Positions 1 through 10,317 of a stretch of DNA of 64,000 nucleotides are shown here, piece after piece. The notes beneath the pieces were generated by a model, which saw nothing but the letters and a program-made list of their open reading frames with translations, did not search any database and had not been told where the DNA came from. This DNA comes from Emticicia oligotrophica DSM 17448. Lineage in GTDB: Bacteria > Bacteroidota > Bacteroidia > Cytophagales > Spirosomataceae. A program made the translations under genes and the position numbers. Location of the stretch: assembly GCF_000263195.1 (NCBI RefSeq), contig NC_018748.1:4650001-4714000 (forward strand). Direction: 5' to 3'. Position 1 is the first letter of the stretch, and each line of letters opens with the position of its first letter.

Positions 1-1001
1 AGTTTTTCTTGCATTATAATTTCCCAGGATTCTCTACGGGCGAAATCAAACCAAACCGTGGTGCAGGTCGTCGTGAAATTGGTCATGGTAACTTGGCGAT
101 GCGTTCTTTGAAACAAATATTGCCACCAGAAGCTGATAATCCTTATACAATTCGTGTAGTATCTGATATTCTTGAATCGAATGGTTCATCTTCAATGGCT
201 ACAGTTTGTGCTGGATGTTTGGCTTTGATGGATGCTGGTGTACAAATTAAAGCACCAATCTCTGGCATTGCAATGGGTTTAATTACTGATAACTCAGCAG
301 GGAAATGGGCTGTACTTTCTGATATCCTTGGTGATGAAGACCACCTTGGTGATATGGACTTCAAAGTAACGGGTACTGAAACTGGTATCACTGCTTGTCA
401 GATGGACATTAAAATCGGAGGGTTATCTTTTGAAATTCTTGAGCAAGCATTACTTCAGGCAAAAGCAGGCAGAATTCATATCTTAGGAAAAATGAAGGAA
501 GCAATTGAAACTCCTCGTCCAGATTTGAAACCACACGCTCCACGTGCATTCACCATTGTTATAGATAAAGAATTCATTGGTGCAGTAATCGGACCTGGTG
601 GTAAAATTGTACAGGAAATCCAAAGAGAATCAGGAGCTACTATTACAATTGAAGAAAAAGAAGGTAAAGGATATGTTTCTATTTTTGCAACCAATGGCGA
701 TAGTATGGCACATGCTAAAAAGCGTGTGTATGCAATTGTAGCTACTCCAGAGGTAGGTGAAGTATATGATGCAAAAGTAAAATCGATTCAACCATTCGGT
801 GCTTTTGTTGAATTTATGCCTGGTAAAGAAGGTTTACTTCATATTTCTGAAATTTCATGGGAACGCCTTCCAAGTATGGATGGTGTACTTGAAATCGGTG
901 AAGAGCTTCAGGTTAAATTACTCGAAGTTGACCCAAAAACTGGTAAATTCCGATTATCAAGAAAAGCACTTTTACCAAGACCAGAAAAGAAACAAGCATA
1001 A
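1..1001 (+). CDS. pnp: polyribonucleotide nucleotidyltransferase (PNPase), C-terminal part
   Basis: PNPase degrades RNA 3' to 5' with phosphate and is part of the RNA turnover machinery. The gene is cut by the window start and reads in frame from base 3, so the first RNase PH domain is missing. What remains is the end of the second RNase PH domain with the active-site stretch [11 protein letters not shown], then a KH domain (IGPGGK loop, near residue 195 of the visible part) and a C-terminal S1 domain (from about residue 250). The order matches full-length PNPase and the protein ends normally after the S1 domain. An apparent TTG start at base 9 is internal to the gene. Confidence 0.97.
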   Translation, partial: FFLHYNFPGFSTGEIKPNRGAGRREIGHGNLAMRSLKQILPPEADNPYTIRVVSDILESNGSSSMATVCAGCLALMDAGVQIKAPISGIAMGLITDNSAGKWAVLSDILGDEDHLGDMDFKVTGTETGITACQMDIKIGGLSFEILEQALLQAKAGRIHILGKMKEAIETPRPDLKPHAPRAFTIVIDKEFIGAVIGPGGKIVQEIQRESGATITIEEKEGKGYVSIFATNGDSMAHAKKRVYAIVATPEVGEVYDAKVKSIQPFGAFVEFMPGKEGLLHISEISWERLPSMDGVLEIGEELQVKLLEVDPKTGKFRLSRKALLPRPEKKQA

Positions 1002-1012
1002 TTTTGTTATCT

Positions 1013-1043
1013 GATATTTGTTGTTTAATAAGTAACAAATATC
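1013..1043 (+). other. 3' hairpin after pnp
   Basis: A 10-bp perfect inverted repeat (GATATTTGTT and its complement) around an 11-base loop lies just after the pnp stop codon. It is not followed by a T-run, so it looks like a 3'-end stabilising hairpin or a weak terminator and not a canonical intrinsic terminator. Confidence 0.4.
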
Positions 1044-1149
1044 AAATATTGAAACATTTAACAAAATTTAATTGTTCTTTAAGCCAAGGTATTAAAGTTT
1101 TTACGTTATATAAGAAATCTGTCGGGGATGAACCCGTTTAAATGAAGAT

Positions 1150-2013
1150 ATGCGTCAGCTAAAAATTAGTAAGCAAATTACAAACCGCGAGAGCCAATCT
1201 CTCGACAAGTATCTCCAAGAAATTGGTAAGGTAGATTTGCTAACTCCCGATGAGGAAGTTATACTTGCACAGAAGATTAGGGATGGAGACCAATACTCTT
1301 TGGAGAGATTGACAAAAGCAAACTTGCGTTTCGTGGTTTCAGTTGCCAAACAATATCAAAATCAAGGTTTGTCATTGGGTGATTTGATTAATGAAGGAAA
1401 CTTAGGTTTAATCAAGGCTGCCCAAAGATTTGATGAAACCCGTGGTTTTAAATTCATTTCTTATGCCGTTTGGTGGATTCGTCAGTCAATTCTTCAAGCT
1501 TTGGCAGAGCAATCACGTATCGTGCGTTTACCACTAAATCGTGTTGGTTCATTAAATAAAATCTCAAAAACTTTCTCCGATTTGGAGCAAAAATTTGAAA
1601 GAGAACCATCACCTGAAGAGTTAGCAGAAGTACTAGAAATTACTGCTGCGGAGGTAATTGATACATTAAAAATTTCTGGTAGACACGTTTCTGTAGATGC
1701 TCCATTTGTTCAAGGTGAAGAAAATAGCCTTTTGGATGTATTGGAAAATGACAGCGAAGTGAAGCCAGACCAAGGTTTAATTGATGATTCACTCCGAAGA
1801 GAAGTAATGCGTGCATTATCAACGCTTACGCAAAGAGAAGCAGAAGTTATCACTTATTACTTTGGGCTAAATGGCGAACAAGCAATGACTCTCGAAGAAA
1901 TTGGTGAGAAGTTTAATCTTACTCGTGAACGTGTACGCCAAATCAAAGAAAAAGCAATCAGACGATTACGTCAAACATCAAGAAGCAAAGCTTTGAAAGC
2001 TTATTTAGGATAA
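1150..2013 (+). CDS. rpoD: RNA polymerase primary sigma factor (RpoD/SigA type)
   Basis: This is the housekeeping sigma factor that directs RNA polymerase to promoters. At 287 residues it has the short Bacteroidota form without the large 1.1 region. Region 1.2 (about 14-46), region 2 with the -10 recognition and melting helix ([14 protein letters not shown], near 105), region 3 (about 130-205) and region 4 with the HTH ending [16 protein letters not shown] are all present. The ATG at 1150 gives the MRQLKI start usual for the family; a nearby ATG at 1142 is out of frame. The downstream terminator suggests a single-gene unit. It presumably reads the TAnnTTTG promoters noted elsewhere in the window. 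Confidence 0.97.
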   Translation: MRQLKISKQITNRESQSLDKYLQEIGKVDLLTPDEEVILAQKIRDGDQYSLERLTKANLRFVVSVAKQYQNQGLSLGDLINEGNLGLIKAAQRFDETRGFKFISYAVWWIRQSILQALAEQSRIVRLPLNRVGSLNKISKTFSDLEQKFEREPSPEELAEVLEITAAEVIDTLKISGRHVSVDAPFVQGEENSLLDVLENDSEVKPDQGLIDDSLRREVMRALSTLTQREAEVITYYFGLNGEQAMTLEEIGEKFNLTRERVRQIKEKAIRRLRQTSRSKALKAYLG

Positions 2014-2036
2014 GCTACACAAATAATTAATCAAAG

Positions 2037-2063
2037 AAAGGTACGTAATCGTGCCTTTTTTTG
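2037..2063 (+). terminator. intrinsic terminator of rpoD
   Basis: A 9-bp stem (AAAGGTACG with CGTGCCTTT, one G-T pair) around a TAAT loop is followed by a T-run. It ends rpoD just before menD. Confidence 0.8.
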
Positions 2064-2096
2064 TTTTTAATAAACATTAGAATAAATTTCAAAAGA

Positions 2097-3821
2097 ATGG
2101 CTATTTTACAACCAATTCATAATATCGCTGAAATTCTTGCTCAAAAAAATGTAAAGACTGCTATTTTGTGTCCGGGTTCAAGAAGTGCGGCTTTAACTAT
2201 CTCTTTAGTACGTCATCCTGAAATTCAAACATACAGTATTAGTGATGAAAGGTCTGCTGCTTTTATTGGATTAGGAATGGCACAACAAACGGGTGACACA
2301 GTAGCACTGATTTGTACTTCTGGTACTGCCGCATATAATTTTGCTCCTGCAGTTGCTGAAGCATATTTCCAAGAAATACCTTTATTAGTAATGACGGCTG
2401 ACCGTCCAGCGGAATGGATTCATCAATATGATGGACAAACAATTTATCAGCGAGAAATTTATGGAAAACATGTAAAAAAAGCCTTTGAATTACCTTCTGA
2501 TTATACCCATTCTGATTCAGTTTGGCAAATTGAGAGGGTTGTTAATGAGGCTGTAAATCTTTCTCAGATTTTTCCCAAGGGGCCAGTTCATATCAATGTT
2601 CCAATTAGAGAACCATTTTATCCTACTGAAATGGAAAAAATTGAATTTGATAGAAACGTAAGAATAATTAAACATGCACATGTAGAGAAAAAACTATCAA
2701 ATGAATTTTGGTGTAATTTTAAAGAAATCTGGGAAAGTATTGATAATAAGTTAATTATTGTCGGACATCAACATAGTTCTAAAAGGTTGAACATTGTACT
2801 TGAAAAATTTGTGGAAGAATTGGGTGTACCAGTTGTTGCAGATATTATTTCAAATGTAAATTCAATTGAGCCAGTTTTATCGGATGTTTTTTTATCTTCC
2901 AAAAATGAAAATCTAAAAAATAACTTGAAACCAGATTTGCTTATTACAATTGGTAAGTCAGTTATTTCAAAGAACCTAAAAATATTCATTCGTAATAATA
3001 AACCTAAGTTTCATTTTCATATTCAAGAAAATGGTGATTTGATTGATCCATTTCAGACATTGACTGATAAAGTTGAAGTTTCGCCAGAATATTTCTTCGA
3101 ACAATTATTTGAAGATTTAGATATTCAGAATTTTAAAAATGGCGATGAAGAAATTGATTTTGAATTTTTGCAGCAATGGTGTAATACAAATGAAAGAGCA
3201 AAGAAAAAACTTAATTCATTTATTGAGAATTTAGAGTATTCTGAATTTAAAGTCATAAAAAGCATCATTGATAAACTGCCTGAGAATTCGATATTTCATC
3301 TTGCCAATAGTATGGTAGTGAGATACGCAAATCTCATAGGCATAGAAAAGGGGAAAAATATCGAAATTTTTGCAAATAGAGGCACTAGCGGTATAGATGG
3401 TTCGCTGAGTTCGGCTATTGGAGTGGCATTAAAGACTAATAAAATTGTAACTTGTTTAATAGGGGATATGTCATTCTTTTATGATAGAAATGGTTTTTGG
3501 AATACTTATCTGCCTGATAATCTGAGAGTTATAGTCATAAATAATCATGGTGGGAATATATTTAGAATAATTGATGGTCCAAATAAGCAACCTGAAGTAA
3601 AGGAATATTTTGAAACAATTCAAAGCAGTTCTGCGAAGTATATTTGCGAGGAGGCAAATGTATTTTATCATCAAGTGAATGATGAAGAAAGCCTATTAAG
3701 TACATTAAACTTTCTTCATCAAAAATCAGAAAGGCCTATATTAATTGAAGTTGAAATTGATGGTAATAAGAATGCTGAGGTTTTTGCATCATACAAAAAA
3801 TTATTTGCAGAATTTGTTTAA
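2097..3821 (+). CDS. menD: 2-succinyl-5-enolpyruvyl-6-hydroxy-3-cyclohexene-1-carboxylate synthase
   Basis: MenD is a thiamine-diphosphate enzyme that joins isochorismate and 2-oxoglutarate in menaquinone synthesis. The N-terminal motif CPGSRSAAL, the GTSGTAAYNFAPAVAEA segment and the C-terminal TPP/Mg site (GDMSFFYDRNG, near residue 456) are all visible. I place the start at the ATG at 2097 (MAILQPIHN); the frame is open back to a TTG at 2061, but that lies in the rpoD terminator. The length of 574 residues is normal. No other men gene lies in the window. The 3' end overlaps the convergent TPR lipoprotein gene by 21 bases. Confidence 0.93.
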   Translation: MAILQPIHNIAEILAQKNVKTAILCPGSRSAALTISLVRHPEIQTYSISDERSAAFIGLGMAQQTGDTVALICTSGTAAYNFAPAVAEAYFQEIPLLVMTADRPAEWIHQYDGQTIYQREIYGKHVKKAFELPSDYTHSDSVWQIERVVNEAVNLSQIFPKGPVHINVPIREPFYPTEMEKIEFDRNVRIIKHAHVEKKLSNEFWCNFKEIWESIDNKLIIVGHQHSSKRLNIVLEKFVEELGVPVVADIISNVNSIEPVLSDVFLSSKNENLKNNLKPDLLITIGKSVISKNLKIFIRNNKPKFHFHIQENGDLIDPFQTLTDKVEVSPEYFFEQLFEDLDIQNFKNGDEEIDFEFLQQWCNTNERAKKKLNSFIENLEYSEFKVIKSIIDKLPENSIFHLANSMVVRYANLIGIEKGKNIEIFANRGTSGIDGSLSSAIGVALKTNKIVTCLIGDMSFFYDRNGFWNTYLPDNLRVIVINNHGGNIFRIIDGPNKQPEVKEYFETIQSSSAKYICEEANVFYHQVNDEESLLSTLNFLHQKSERPILIEVEIDGNKNAEVFASYKKLFAEFV

Positions 3822-4838
3822 CATTTCTATCGATTTTGCCTCATTAATTTTAAAACCTACATTCCAATATTCACAAGCTTTGGCATTATTGCCAAGGCTT
3901 TTTTGTGTTAAACCAAGGTAGTAATTCAACAGTTCAACTGTAGGGTCGATTTTATCTGCTTTTGTTAATGCTTCAAATGCTAATTGATAATCTGAGTTTT
4001 TGTATAGATAGAAGCCTAAATTTCTAAGTGCCCATGCATTATTAACATTCTTTTCTAGCAGTATATCAAGTATTTTTTTTGCTTCTTCTTTCTTTCCCAC
4101 ATTGATTAAGTAGTAGGCTTTATTATTTAAATAAATGTCATCCTTTTTTAAAAATATCGCTTTTTCAATTATATCTAATGATTTTGTGAAATTTTCTTTT
4201 TGTGCTTCAATCATACTTAGATTATTTAATGCAAAATCTTGATTTGGATTTATTGATAAAGCTTTCTCAAAATTCGATTTAGCATCGGCATATTTTTTTT
4301 CTGTGTATTGAATGTAGCCTAGATTTGTAAATGCCTTATCATTTTTAGGATTTAACTTTAAAGCCAATGCAAGGCTTGAGCTGGCATCTGAAATCTTATT
4401 TTGCTGTATTTGCACATTACTTAAAGTAACATAAAAAAATGAGGAGTCTCTATATTGGTTACTAATTTGTGTTAATAATTCATTAGATTCGTTTAACTTG
4501 CTCGTATTAGAATATGCTTCAGCTAAGTTGTATTTGGCCATTGAAAATTTATTGTCAATTTCAACTGCTTTTTCAAAGTCTAGTATGGCTCCTTCAATAT
4601 TACCCATCTCACGTTTTACAATTCCTCTATTATTGTAAGCATCGGCAAACTTTGGAGTTTTTTCAATCGCTTCTGAATAAAATTTAATCGCTTCTTCAAA
4701 ATTTCCTTTTTTATAAGCGACATTTCCCTGAATGAAGAATAATTCTGTGTCTTTCTTCGATCTCTCACATGAAGTATATAAAGTACAAATAATTATAATA
4801 GTAATAAAAGTTTTAAAAGTATTAAAAGTAATATTCAT
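3801..4838 (-). CDS. TPR-repeat lipoprotein
   Basis: This 345-residue protein has a hydrophobic leader ending in LYTSC, a good lipobox with the lipidated Cys near residue 24, so it is probably anchored in the envelope. The rest is a run of about eight tetratricopeptide repeats, for example GNFEEAIKFYSEAIEKTPKF and KKYADAKSNFEKALSINPNQ. TPRs are protein-interaction scaffolds; no enzymatic domain is visible. It is transcribed against menD and overlaps it by 21 bases. The specific partner is unknown. Confidence 0.85.
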   Translation of the reverse strand: MNITFNTFKTFITIIIICTLYTSCERSKKDTELFFIQGNVAYKKGNFEEAIKFYSEAIEKTPKFADAYNNRGIVKREMGNIEGAILDFEKAVEIDNKFSMAKYNLAEAYSNTSKLNESNELLTQISNQYRDSSFFYVTLSNVQIQQNKISDASSSLALALKLNPKNDKAFTNLGYIQYTEKKYADAKSNFEKALSINPNQDFALNNLSMIEAQKENFTKSLDIIEKAIFLKKDDIYLNNKAYYLINVGKKEEAKKILDILLEKNVNNAWALRNLGFYLYKNSDYQLAFEALTKADKIDPTVELLNYYLGLTQKSLGNNAKACEYWNVGFKINEAKSIEMLNKFCK

Positions 4839-4931
4839 TTTAGTAGTATAGTTAAATTAGTCTGTTGTTGTTATTTTTTTATTCAAATTTGTTTTGTAAA
4901 ATTGCATTTCAATCAACAAATTATTCGAAAA

Positions 4932-5174
4932 ATGAAATACATTAAAGAAATTCCAAATAATTATTGCAAAGCTTCTCTTTATGCATGGAACAATAAATAC
5001 ATAATTAAGTTTGAAGCTGGAATGTATGAGCAAACGTACAAAGTTAATGAATATGATGTATCAAGTGAAGATGAAATCGAAGAAATGCTTGGAGATACAT
5101 TTATGGAACGTGTTGTAAATAGATTTAAAGAGATGTCGGAAGATTTTGAATTAATTTTAGATTCAGTAGATTAA
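4932..5174 (+). CDS. conserved hypothetical protein, 80 aa
   Basis: A small acidic protein (MKYIKEIPNNYCKASLYAWN start) without signal peptide or membrane segment. It alternates probable beta strands (YIIKFEAGMYEQTYKV) with an acidic helix (SEDEIEEML). The ATG at 4932 is preferred over an in-frame TTG at 4902. It is flanked by its own terminator and divergent from the TPR lipoprotein gene. I do not recognise a named family; the composition suggests a cytoplasmic protein. Confidence 0.75.
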   Translation: MKYIKEIPNNYCKASLYAWNNKYIIKFEAGMYEQTYKVNEYDVSSEDEIEEMLGDTFMERVVNRFKEMSEDFELILDSVD

Positions 5175-5180
5175 AAAAAA

Positions 5181-5219
5181 AGAAAAGCTCGCTTGATGTC
5201 GAGCTTTTCTTTTTTTTTA
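5181..5219. terminator. bidirectional terminator
   Basis: An 11-bp perfect stem (AGAAAAGCTCG and complement) with an 8-base loop, with A-run before and T-run after. It can serve both the 80-aa gene and the convergent M61 peptidase gene, whose stop codon abuts it. Confidence 0.9.
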
Positions 5220-7058
5220 TTATTTTATGAACAACCATTTCTTATAAAGTCTTTCTTGTTCAGGGGTTGGATTTTGTACTTTTTCAAGTTTAAATCTTTG
5301 GTTAGGATTTCCTTTTAATGTGATTTCATAGGTAAATTCTTGCCCAAAGCGTTTAACTTTCACATTAATTTTATCTCCTACTTTTTTATCGGTAATTGAA
5401 TTAGATGGATTAGCTCCTTTCACTCCATTTATTTCTAAGATTTCATCATTTACATTTAATCCATAATCGTATGCACTTGTTCCTTTTTGGATACTTGTAA
5501 TCTTATTATTTTGCAAAGAAAAGCCCCAAAATGGATTATTTGATTCTGATTCTTTGATTAATTCTAGTCCTACATATTTATAAAATGCATTGTAATCAAT
5601 CGGTTCTGCACGCCAAATATGTTTATTAAAGAAATTATCCATATTTATACCAGCAACTAGTTCGCATGCTTTTTGAAATTCATCATCTTTAAAACCTCTT
5701 TTTTGTTTTTTATAATATTCGTTCCACAAGTATTTAAATACATCATCCAATGATTTTTCGCCCTTAGTCTCTCCTATAATATATAGGTTTAAAAGTGCCC
5801 CAAGTACATCACCTTTATCATAATATGATATTGTACTATTCTTAGAATTTTCGTTTTGTCTGTAGTATTTAATCCATGCATCCCAACTAGATTCAGTAAC
5901 TGCTTGTACAGTATTTCCAGGTTGATTCTCAATACTTCCGATAGCAATTTGTTCTCTTTTAATGTATTCGTCTGGAGTCAAAATTCCTGCTCGTAATAAA
6001 ATATTATCTGCATAAAAAGATGTCATACCTTCAGAAACCCAAAGCATGTGTGTATAGTTTTCATTGTCATAGTCAAACGGTCCCAAAGCAATAGGACGAA
6101 TTCTTTTAATATTCCATAAATGAAAATATTCGTGTGCAATCAAACTCATGGAGTTTTTCATTGAAGCTTCATTTATATAGGCAGTGGGTGAAGTTTGACA
6201 CGTTGTAGAGTTTAAATGCTCGAGTCCGCCACCGATTCCTGGTAATTGGTGAATAATGAAGGTGTAATCCTCACAAGGATGTTCTCCAACTACACTTGCA
6301 GCCGCTTCTGTAACTCTTTTAAAAGTTTCAACAGTAAGCTTTTCATCAGCTAATAGTGGAGCATTACTATATAAAGCAATTGAATGGGGAATTCCTAAAG
6401 CCTTAAATGTCAGTACTTTATGCGTTCCAATTTCAATCGGACTATCAACTAAAATATCAAAGTCTGGGGAGAAATATAAAAATTCAGTTTCCGATATTCT
6501 TTTCAGACCGGTTGATATTGTATTCCAATTCTTGTAAGGTTTAATGGTTAGGATTGATGGTGACATTTTTAATTCGGGTATATACAAAAACATGGAAGCA
6601 CCGTTTAGATATCCATGTGAATCATCCAAAAAGCTATTTCTTACACTCAACTCAAAAGCGTACACTTTGTATGAAATAATTATCTTTGAATGCTTCCCAA
6701 AAACACGCCACGTATTTTTGTTAATTTTATCAAACTTCAAATCTTTTTTACCATCACTAACTTTTACAGATTCTACATTTTTTGCATATTCTCTTACAAG
6801 ATAAGAACCTGGAGTCCAGACTGGCATTTTGAAATCAACAAAATCCTTTTTATTTAATGCGTCTATTTTATCAATATCACTCAGAGTCATACTTACTTCA
6901 AAGTAATGAGTCCATGGTTCAGACATTGACAATTCGTAATGAATGTTAGTTTTGGGAATTTGATTGCTAGAGTTATTTTTTAATGATTTCGAGAAGGCAA
7001 AATCATAAGTAACTAAAACTAAAGTTAGAATAAGGTTCTTCAAAAATGCTTTTTTCAT
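5220..7058 (-). CDS. M61 family glycyl aminopeptidase-like metallopeptidase with PDZ domain
   Basis: A 612-residue secreted zinc peptidase. An N-terminal signal peptide (MKKAFLKNLILTLVLVTYDFAFS) precedes a beta-rich N domain, the catalytic domain with the HEYFHLWN zinc motif (about residue 310) and a downstream SEGMTSFYADN segment supplying the third zinc ligand. A PDZ domain (around 500-575, DYGLNVNDEILEINGVKG) follows. This order is that of the M61/glycyl aminopeptidase family. The natural substrate is not evident. It is divergent from the large TPR gene at 7225. Confidence 0.92.
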   Translation of the reverse strand: MKKAFLKNLILTLVLVTYDFAFSKSLKNNSSNQIPKTNIHYELSMSEPWTHYFEVSMTLSDIDKIDALNKKDFVDFKMPVWTPGSYLVREYAKNVESVKVSDGKKDLKFDKINKNTWRVFGKHSKIIISYKVYAFELSVRNSFLDDSHGYLNGASMFLYIPELKMSPSILTIKPYKNWNTISTGLKRISETEFLYFSPDFDILVDSPIEIGTHKVLTFKALGIPHSIALYSNAPLLADEKLTVETFKRVTEAAASVVGEHPCEDYTFIIHQLPGIGGGLEHLNSTTCQTSPTAYINEASMKNSMSLIAHEYFHLWNIKRIRPIALGPFDYDNENYTHMLWVSEGMTSFYADNILLRAGILTPDEYIKREQIAIGSIENQPGNTVQAVTESSWDAWIKYYRQNENSKNSTISYYDKGDVLGALLNLYIIGETKGEKSLDDVFKYLWNEYYKKQKRGFKDDEFQKACELVAGINMDNFFNKHIWRAEPIDYNAFYKYVGLELIKESESNNPFWGFSLQNNKITSIQKGTSAYDYGLNVNDEILEINGVKGANPSNSITDKKVGDKINVKVKRFGQEFTYEITLKGNPNQRFKLEKVQNPTPEQERLYKKWLFIK

Positions 7059-7224
7059 TTAAAAACTGAGTTTTGTTTGTTGTTGAAATTCAATGAACAA
7101 TTTTTTTATAAAAATATCGTTTTTTTGCATGTAATTACTTCATTTTTTTACCAAATTTAAAATTGGCATTTCATTTGATTTGAGTTTTACTTAATTTGGT
7201 TTTTGTTTTACTATCCTTAATTCC

Positions 7225-10200
7225 ATGAATCAATTATTTGCTACTGGGCGGGTTTCCATCAGGACCTATTCTGCCTTAATTCTTTGTAGTTTATTACAAA
7301 TCTGCCAAACTTCGTATTCGCAAAATACGCTTGCTTATACAGACCCTGAATCTCATTACAACAAAGGTATAGAGCTTTTTCAGAAAAAAGCTTATGCTGC
7401 CTCAAGAGAAGAATTTAAACATTATATTCAACTAACCGAAAAGACACTTAAAGAAAATGAGTTTAACCTAACAAATGCTGAATATTATTCGGCACTTTCG
7501 GGTTTGTACTCAAAAGCTTTAGATGCTGATATTGAGATTGAAAGATTTGCAATTAATCATTCTAATCATCCTAAGGCAAAACTGATTTATACAGATTTAG
7601 GTAAGTATTTTTATGACCAAGGTGATTATAACAAAGCTATTACTTACCTTGAAAAAGCAACCATAAAAGCTAATAATAGTCAACAAGCAATTGAACTCAA
7701 ATATAAATTGGGCATATCATACTATTTGACTAATAATTTTAAAAAAGCTCTCCCAATTTTTAACGAAATAAAAACAATCGCTTCAGATTATCAATCGCAT
7801 TCTACGTATTATGCGGGGGTAATTAACTACAAAAATGAAGACTATAATGCCGCACTTTCTGATTTAAAAAGAGTTGAGAATGTAAATCCTTACAGAATCG
7901 AAATTCCAAATTGGATTGCCAATATTTTATATGTTCAAAAAAGAAATGATGAGCTTTTAGCATATACCGAACCAATTATTGAAAAGCCTAATGGTAAGAA
8001 AATTGACGATATTTGTTTGGTAACCGCTGAAGTTTGTTATTTCAAAGATGATTTTGAAAAAGCAGCAAAGTACTATGATAAATTCCGAAACTTAAGGAGA
8101 GGAAGTGTTTCAAATCAAGTCACGTTCCGTCATGCTTATAGCTTATATAAAACAGGTGCTTTTGAGAAGGCTGTTGAGAATTTCAAGAAAATTGCAGCAC
8201 AAAATAATGATTTAGGTCAACAGTCTGCTTATTATTTGGGTATTTCTTCTTTAAAAGCTAATGATTTGAATGCCGCTCTAGCAGCTTTTGAAAGAGCTAA
8301 ATCAAGTACTTTTGACAAAGTTATAAAGGAAGAAGCTCAGTTTAATTATGCAAAAGTAGCCATTGATTTGGGGAATAATCAACTTGGTATTAGTGAATTA
8401 CAAGATTATTTAAAAAACTATGCAAATGGAAAATATGAAGATGAAGCAAATGAAATCTTAAGTGAAGTTTTGTTTGATTCAAATAATTTTTCACAGGCAA
8501 TTTCTTACATTGAAGGATTAAAAAAACGTACAAACAAAATAAATGCAGCTTATCAACGACTTTGTTACAGTCAAGGAGTTTTAGATTTTAATGCAGAAAG
8601 GTACACACGTGCTATTCAATACTTTGATAAATCACTTACCCAACCAATAGATATTGATTTAAAAAATAATGCACTTTTTTGGAAAGCAGAATCTGCCTAC
8701 GCAGGAAAGTCACCAGAGGCTGAAGCACTCTACAAAGATGTGGTGAATAATGCCAATAATGAGAGTTTAAGACAAAAAAGTAGATATGGACTGGCTTATC
8801 TGAATTATAATAATAAAGATTACAAGCAAGCGAGTAATTATTTCAAAGAGTTCCTAAAAGGTAAACGTGATGAAAGTAATCGTCAGAATTTTGAAGATGC
8901 TCTTGTTAGAATTGGGGATTGTTATTTAGCAACTAAAAATTATAATGATGCCATCACTTACTATGACCAGGCAATTAAAGAAAACAAAACTGAAAAAGAC
9001 TATGCGATGTATCAAAAGGCATTGACATTAACATTTTTGGGTAGAAATCAAGAAGCTCAGCAAATTTTTGAAAGAATTTCAATTCAATACCCAAATTCTC
9101 GTTTAGTTGATGATGCTTTATATCAAAATGGTGCACTCGAATTAGACAAGGGAAATTATCAAAATGCTGTAAATATATTGAATAAAATGGTTCGTGAGCG
9201 TTCAAAAAGTGCTTTAATGCCAAAGGCATTGGCTAAACGTGCATTAGCTTACTCAAACTTGAAAAATTTTGAAGCAGCAATCATAGATTATAAAGTTATT
9301 CTTCAAAGATATGGTAGCAGTGATGAGGCAGATAATGCCTTATTGGGTTTACAAGAAAGTTTAAATTCAGTTGGCCGATCAGAGGATTTTGCTACTATTG
9401 TTGATGAATTTAAGAAAAATAATCCAGCCAATGGATCGGTTGAAAATCTTGAATATGAATCTGCAAAAAATCTATATTTGAATGAAAAGTATGAAAAAGC
9501 AATTCCAGCTTTTCAAAAATATATCAAAAATTATCCAAGCAGCAATAATAGTTTCGAAGCAAAATATTTTATAGCTGATTCTTACTATATTTTGAATGAT
9601 AAAGCAAATGCTTTAGCCTTCTATAATTTAGTAATTGCTGAAAATCGTACCACATACGTTACAAAATCTGCATTGAGAGCAGCAGCCATTGAAATAGGAA
9701 ATAAAAGTTTTAAAAATGCCATTACCAATTTTAGAACTGTAATTTACGCTTCTCAAAATAAAAGAGATATAGTAACAGCTTGGCAAGGCTTAGCAGATGC
9801 TTACTATACTATTGGAAATCATGACTCCACTCAAGTATTTTGTAGAGAGATTATTAATAATGGTGGTAGTATTGTCATGGGAGCTCCGAACAAAGCTCAA
9901 TTACTATTAGGCAAATCATTTATGCAAAAGAATGATTATTTAAAGGCTGAGGAAGAATTCAAGAAAACTATTCTTATGGCAAAAGATAATAATGGTGCCG
10001 AAGCAAAATATTTTATAGGCGAAATGCAGTATAAATCGAGAAAATATAAAGAATCGATAAAAACCTTACAAGAACTTGCGAAAGACTTTTCGGAGTTTAT
10101 CTATTGGTATGAAAAGAGTTTTTTGCTAATCTCTGATAATTATGTGGGTATGAATGATTATTTCATGGCTAAAGCAACTTTAAAATCAGTTATTGAAAAT

Positions 10201-10266
10201 TCAGATACTCCAGATACAATTGATACTGCTAAAAGAAAGCTAAAAGAGATAGAAAATAAAGAATAG
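7225..10266 (+). CDS. large TPR-repeat envelope protein (YbgF-like), 1013 aa
   Basis: A signal peptide (cleavage probably after the SYS near residue 32) is followed by tetratricopeptide repeats across essentially the whole length, such as GDYNKAITYLEKATIKANNS and KDYKQASNYFKEFLKGKRDE. It is therefore a long periplasmic or outer-membrane-associated superhelical scaffold. Only 51 bases separate it from the next gene, a beta-barrel, and then an HU/SPOR protein follows, so the three are likely co-transcribed and involved in envelope organisation. No catalytic motif is seen; the exact role is unknown. Confidence 0.85.
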   Translation: MNQLFATGRVSIRTYSALILCSLLQICQTSYSQNTLAYTDPESHYNKGIELFQKKAYAASREEFKHYIQLTEKTLKENEFNLTNAEYYSALSGLYSKALDADIEIERFAINHSNHPKAKLIYTDLGKYFYDQGDYNKAITYLEKATIKANNSQQAIELKYKLGISYYLTNNFKKALPIFNEIKTIASDYQSHSTYYAGVINYKNEDYNAALSDLKRVENVNPYRIEIPNWIANILYVQKRNDELLAYTEPIIEKPNGKKIDDICLVTAEVCYFKDDFEKAAKYYDKFRNLRRGSVSNQVTFRHAYSLYKTGAFEKAVENFKKIAAQNNDLGQQSAYYLGISSLKANDLNAALAAFERAKSSTFDKVIKEEAQFNYAKVAIDLGNNQLGISELQDYLKNYANGKYEDEANEILSEVLFDSNNFSQAISYIEGLKKRTNKINAAYQRLCYSQGVLDFNAERYTRAIQYFDKSLTQPIDIDLKNNALFWKAESAYAGKSPEAEALYKDVVNNANNESLRQKSRYGLAYLNYNNKDYKQASNYFKEFLKGKRDESNRQNFEDALVRIGDCYLATKNYNDAITYYDQAIKENKTEKDYAMYQKALTLTFLGRNQEAQQIFERISIQYPNSRLVDDALYQNGALELDKGNYQNAVNILNKMVRERSKSALMPKALAKRALAYSNLKNFEAAIIDYKVILQRYGSSDEADNALLGLQESLNSVGRSEDFATIVDEFKKNNPANGSVENLEYESAKNLYLNEKYEKAIPAFQKYIKNYPSSNNSFEAKYFIADSYYILNDKANALAFYNLVIAENRTTYVTKSALRAAAIEIGNKSFKNAITNFRTVIYASQNKRDIVTAWQGLADAYYTIGNHDSTQVFCREIINNGGSIVMGAPNKAQLLLGKSFMQKNDYLKAEEEFKKTILMAKDNNGAEAKYFIGEMQYKSRKYKESIKTLQELAKDFSEFIYWYEKSFLLISDNYVGMNDYFMAKATLKSVIENSDTPDTIDTAKRKLKEIENKE

Positions 10267-10317
10267 TCTAATTTAAGTATAAGGGCAACTTTTATAGAAA
10301 ACTAAAAAAATATAGAA

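Noticed and set aside
2061-2096. Upstream TTG start for menD
   Set aside because: It would place the start inside the rpoD terminator; the ATG at 2097 begins the conserved MenD N-terminus.
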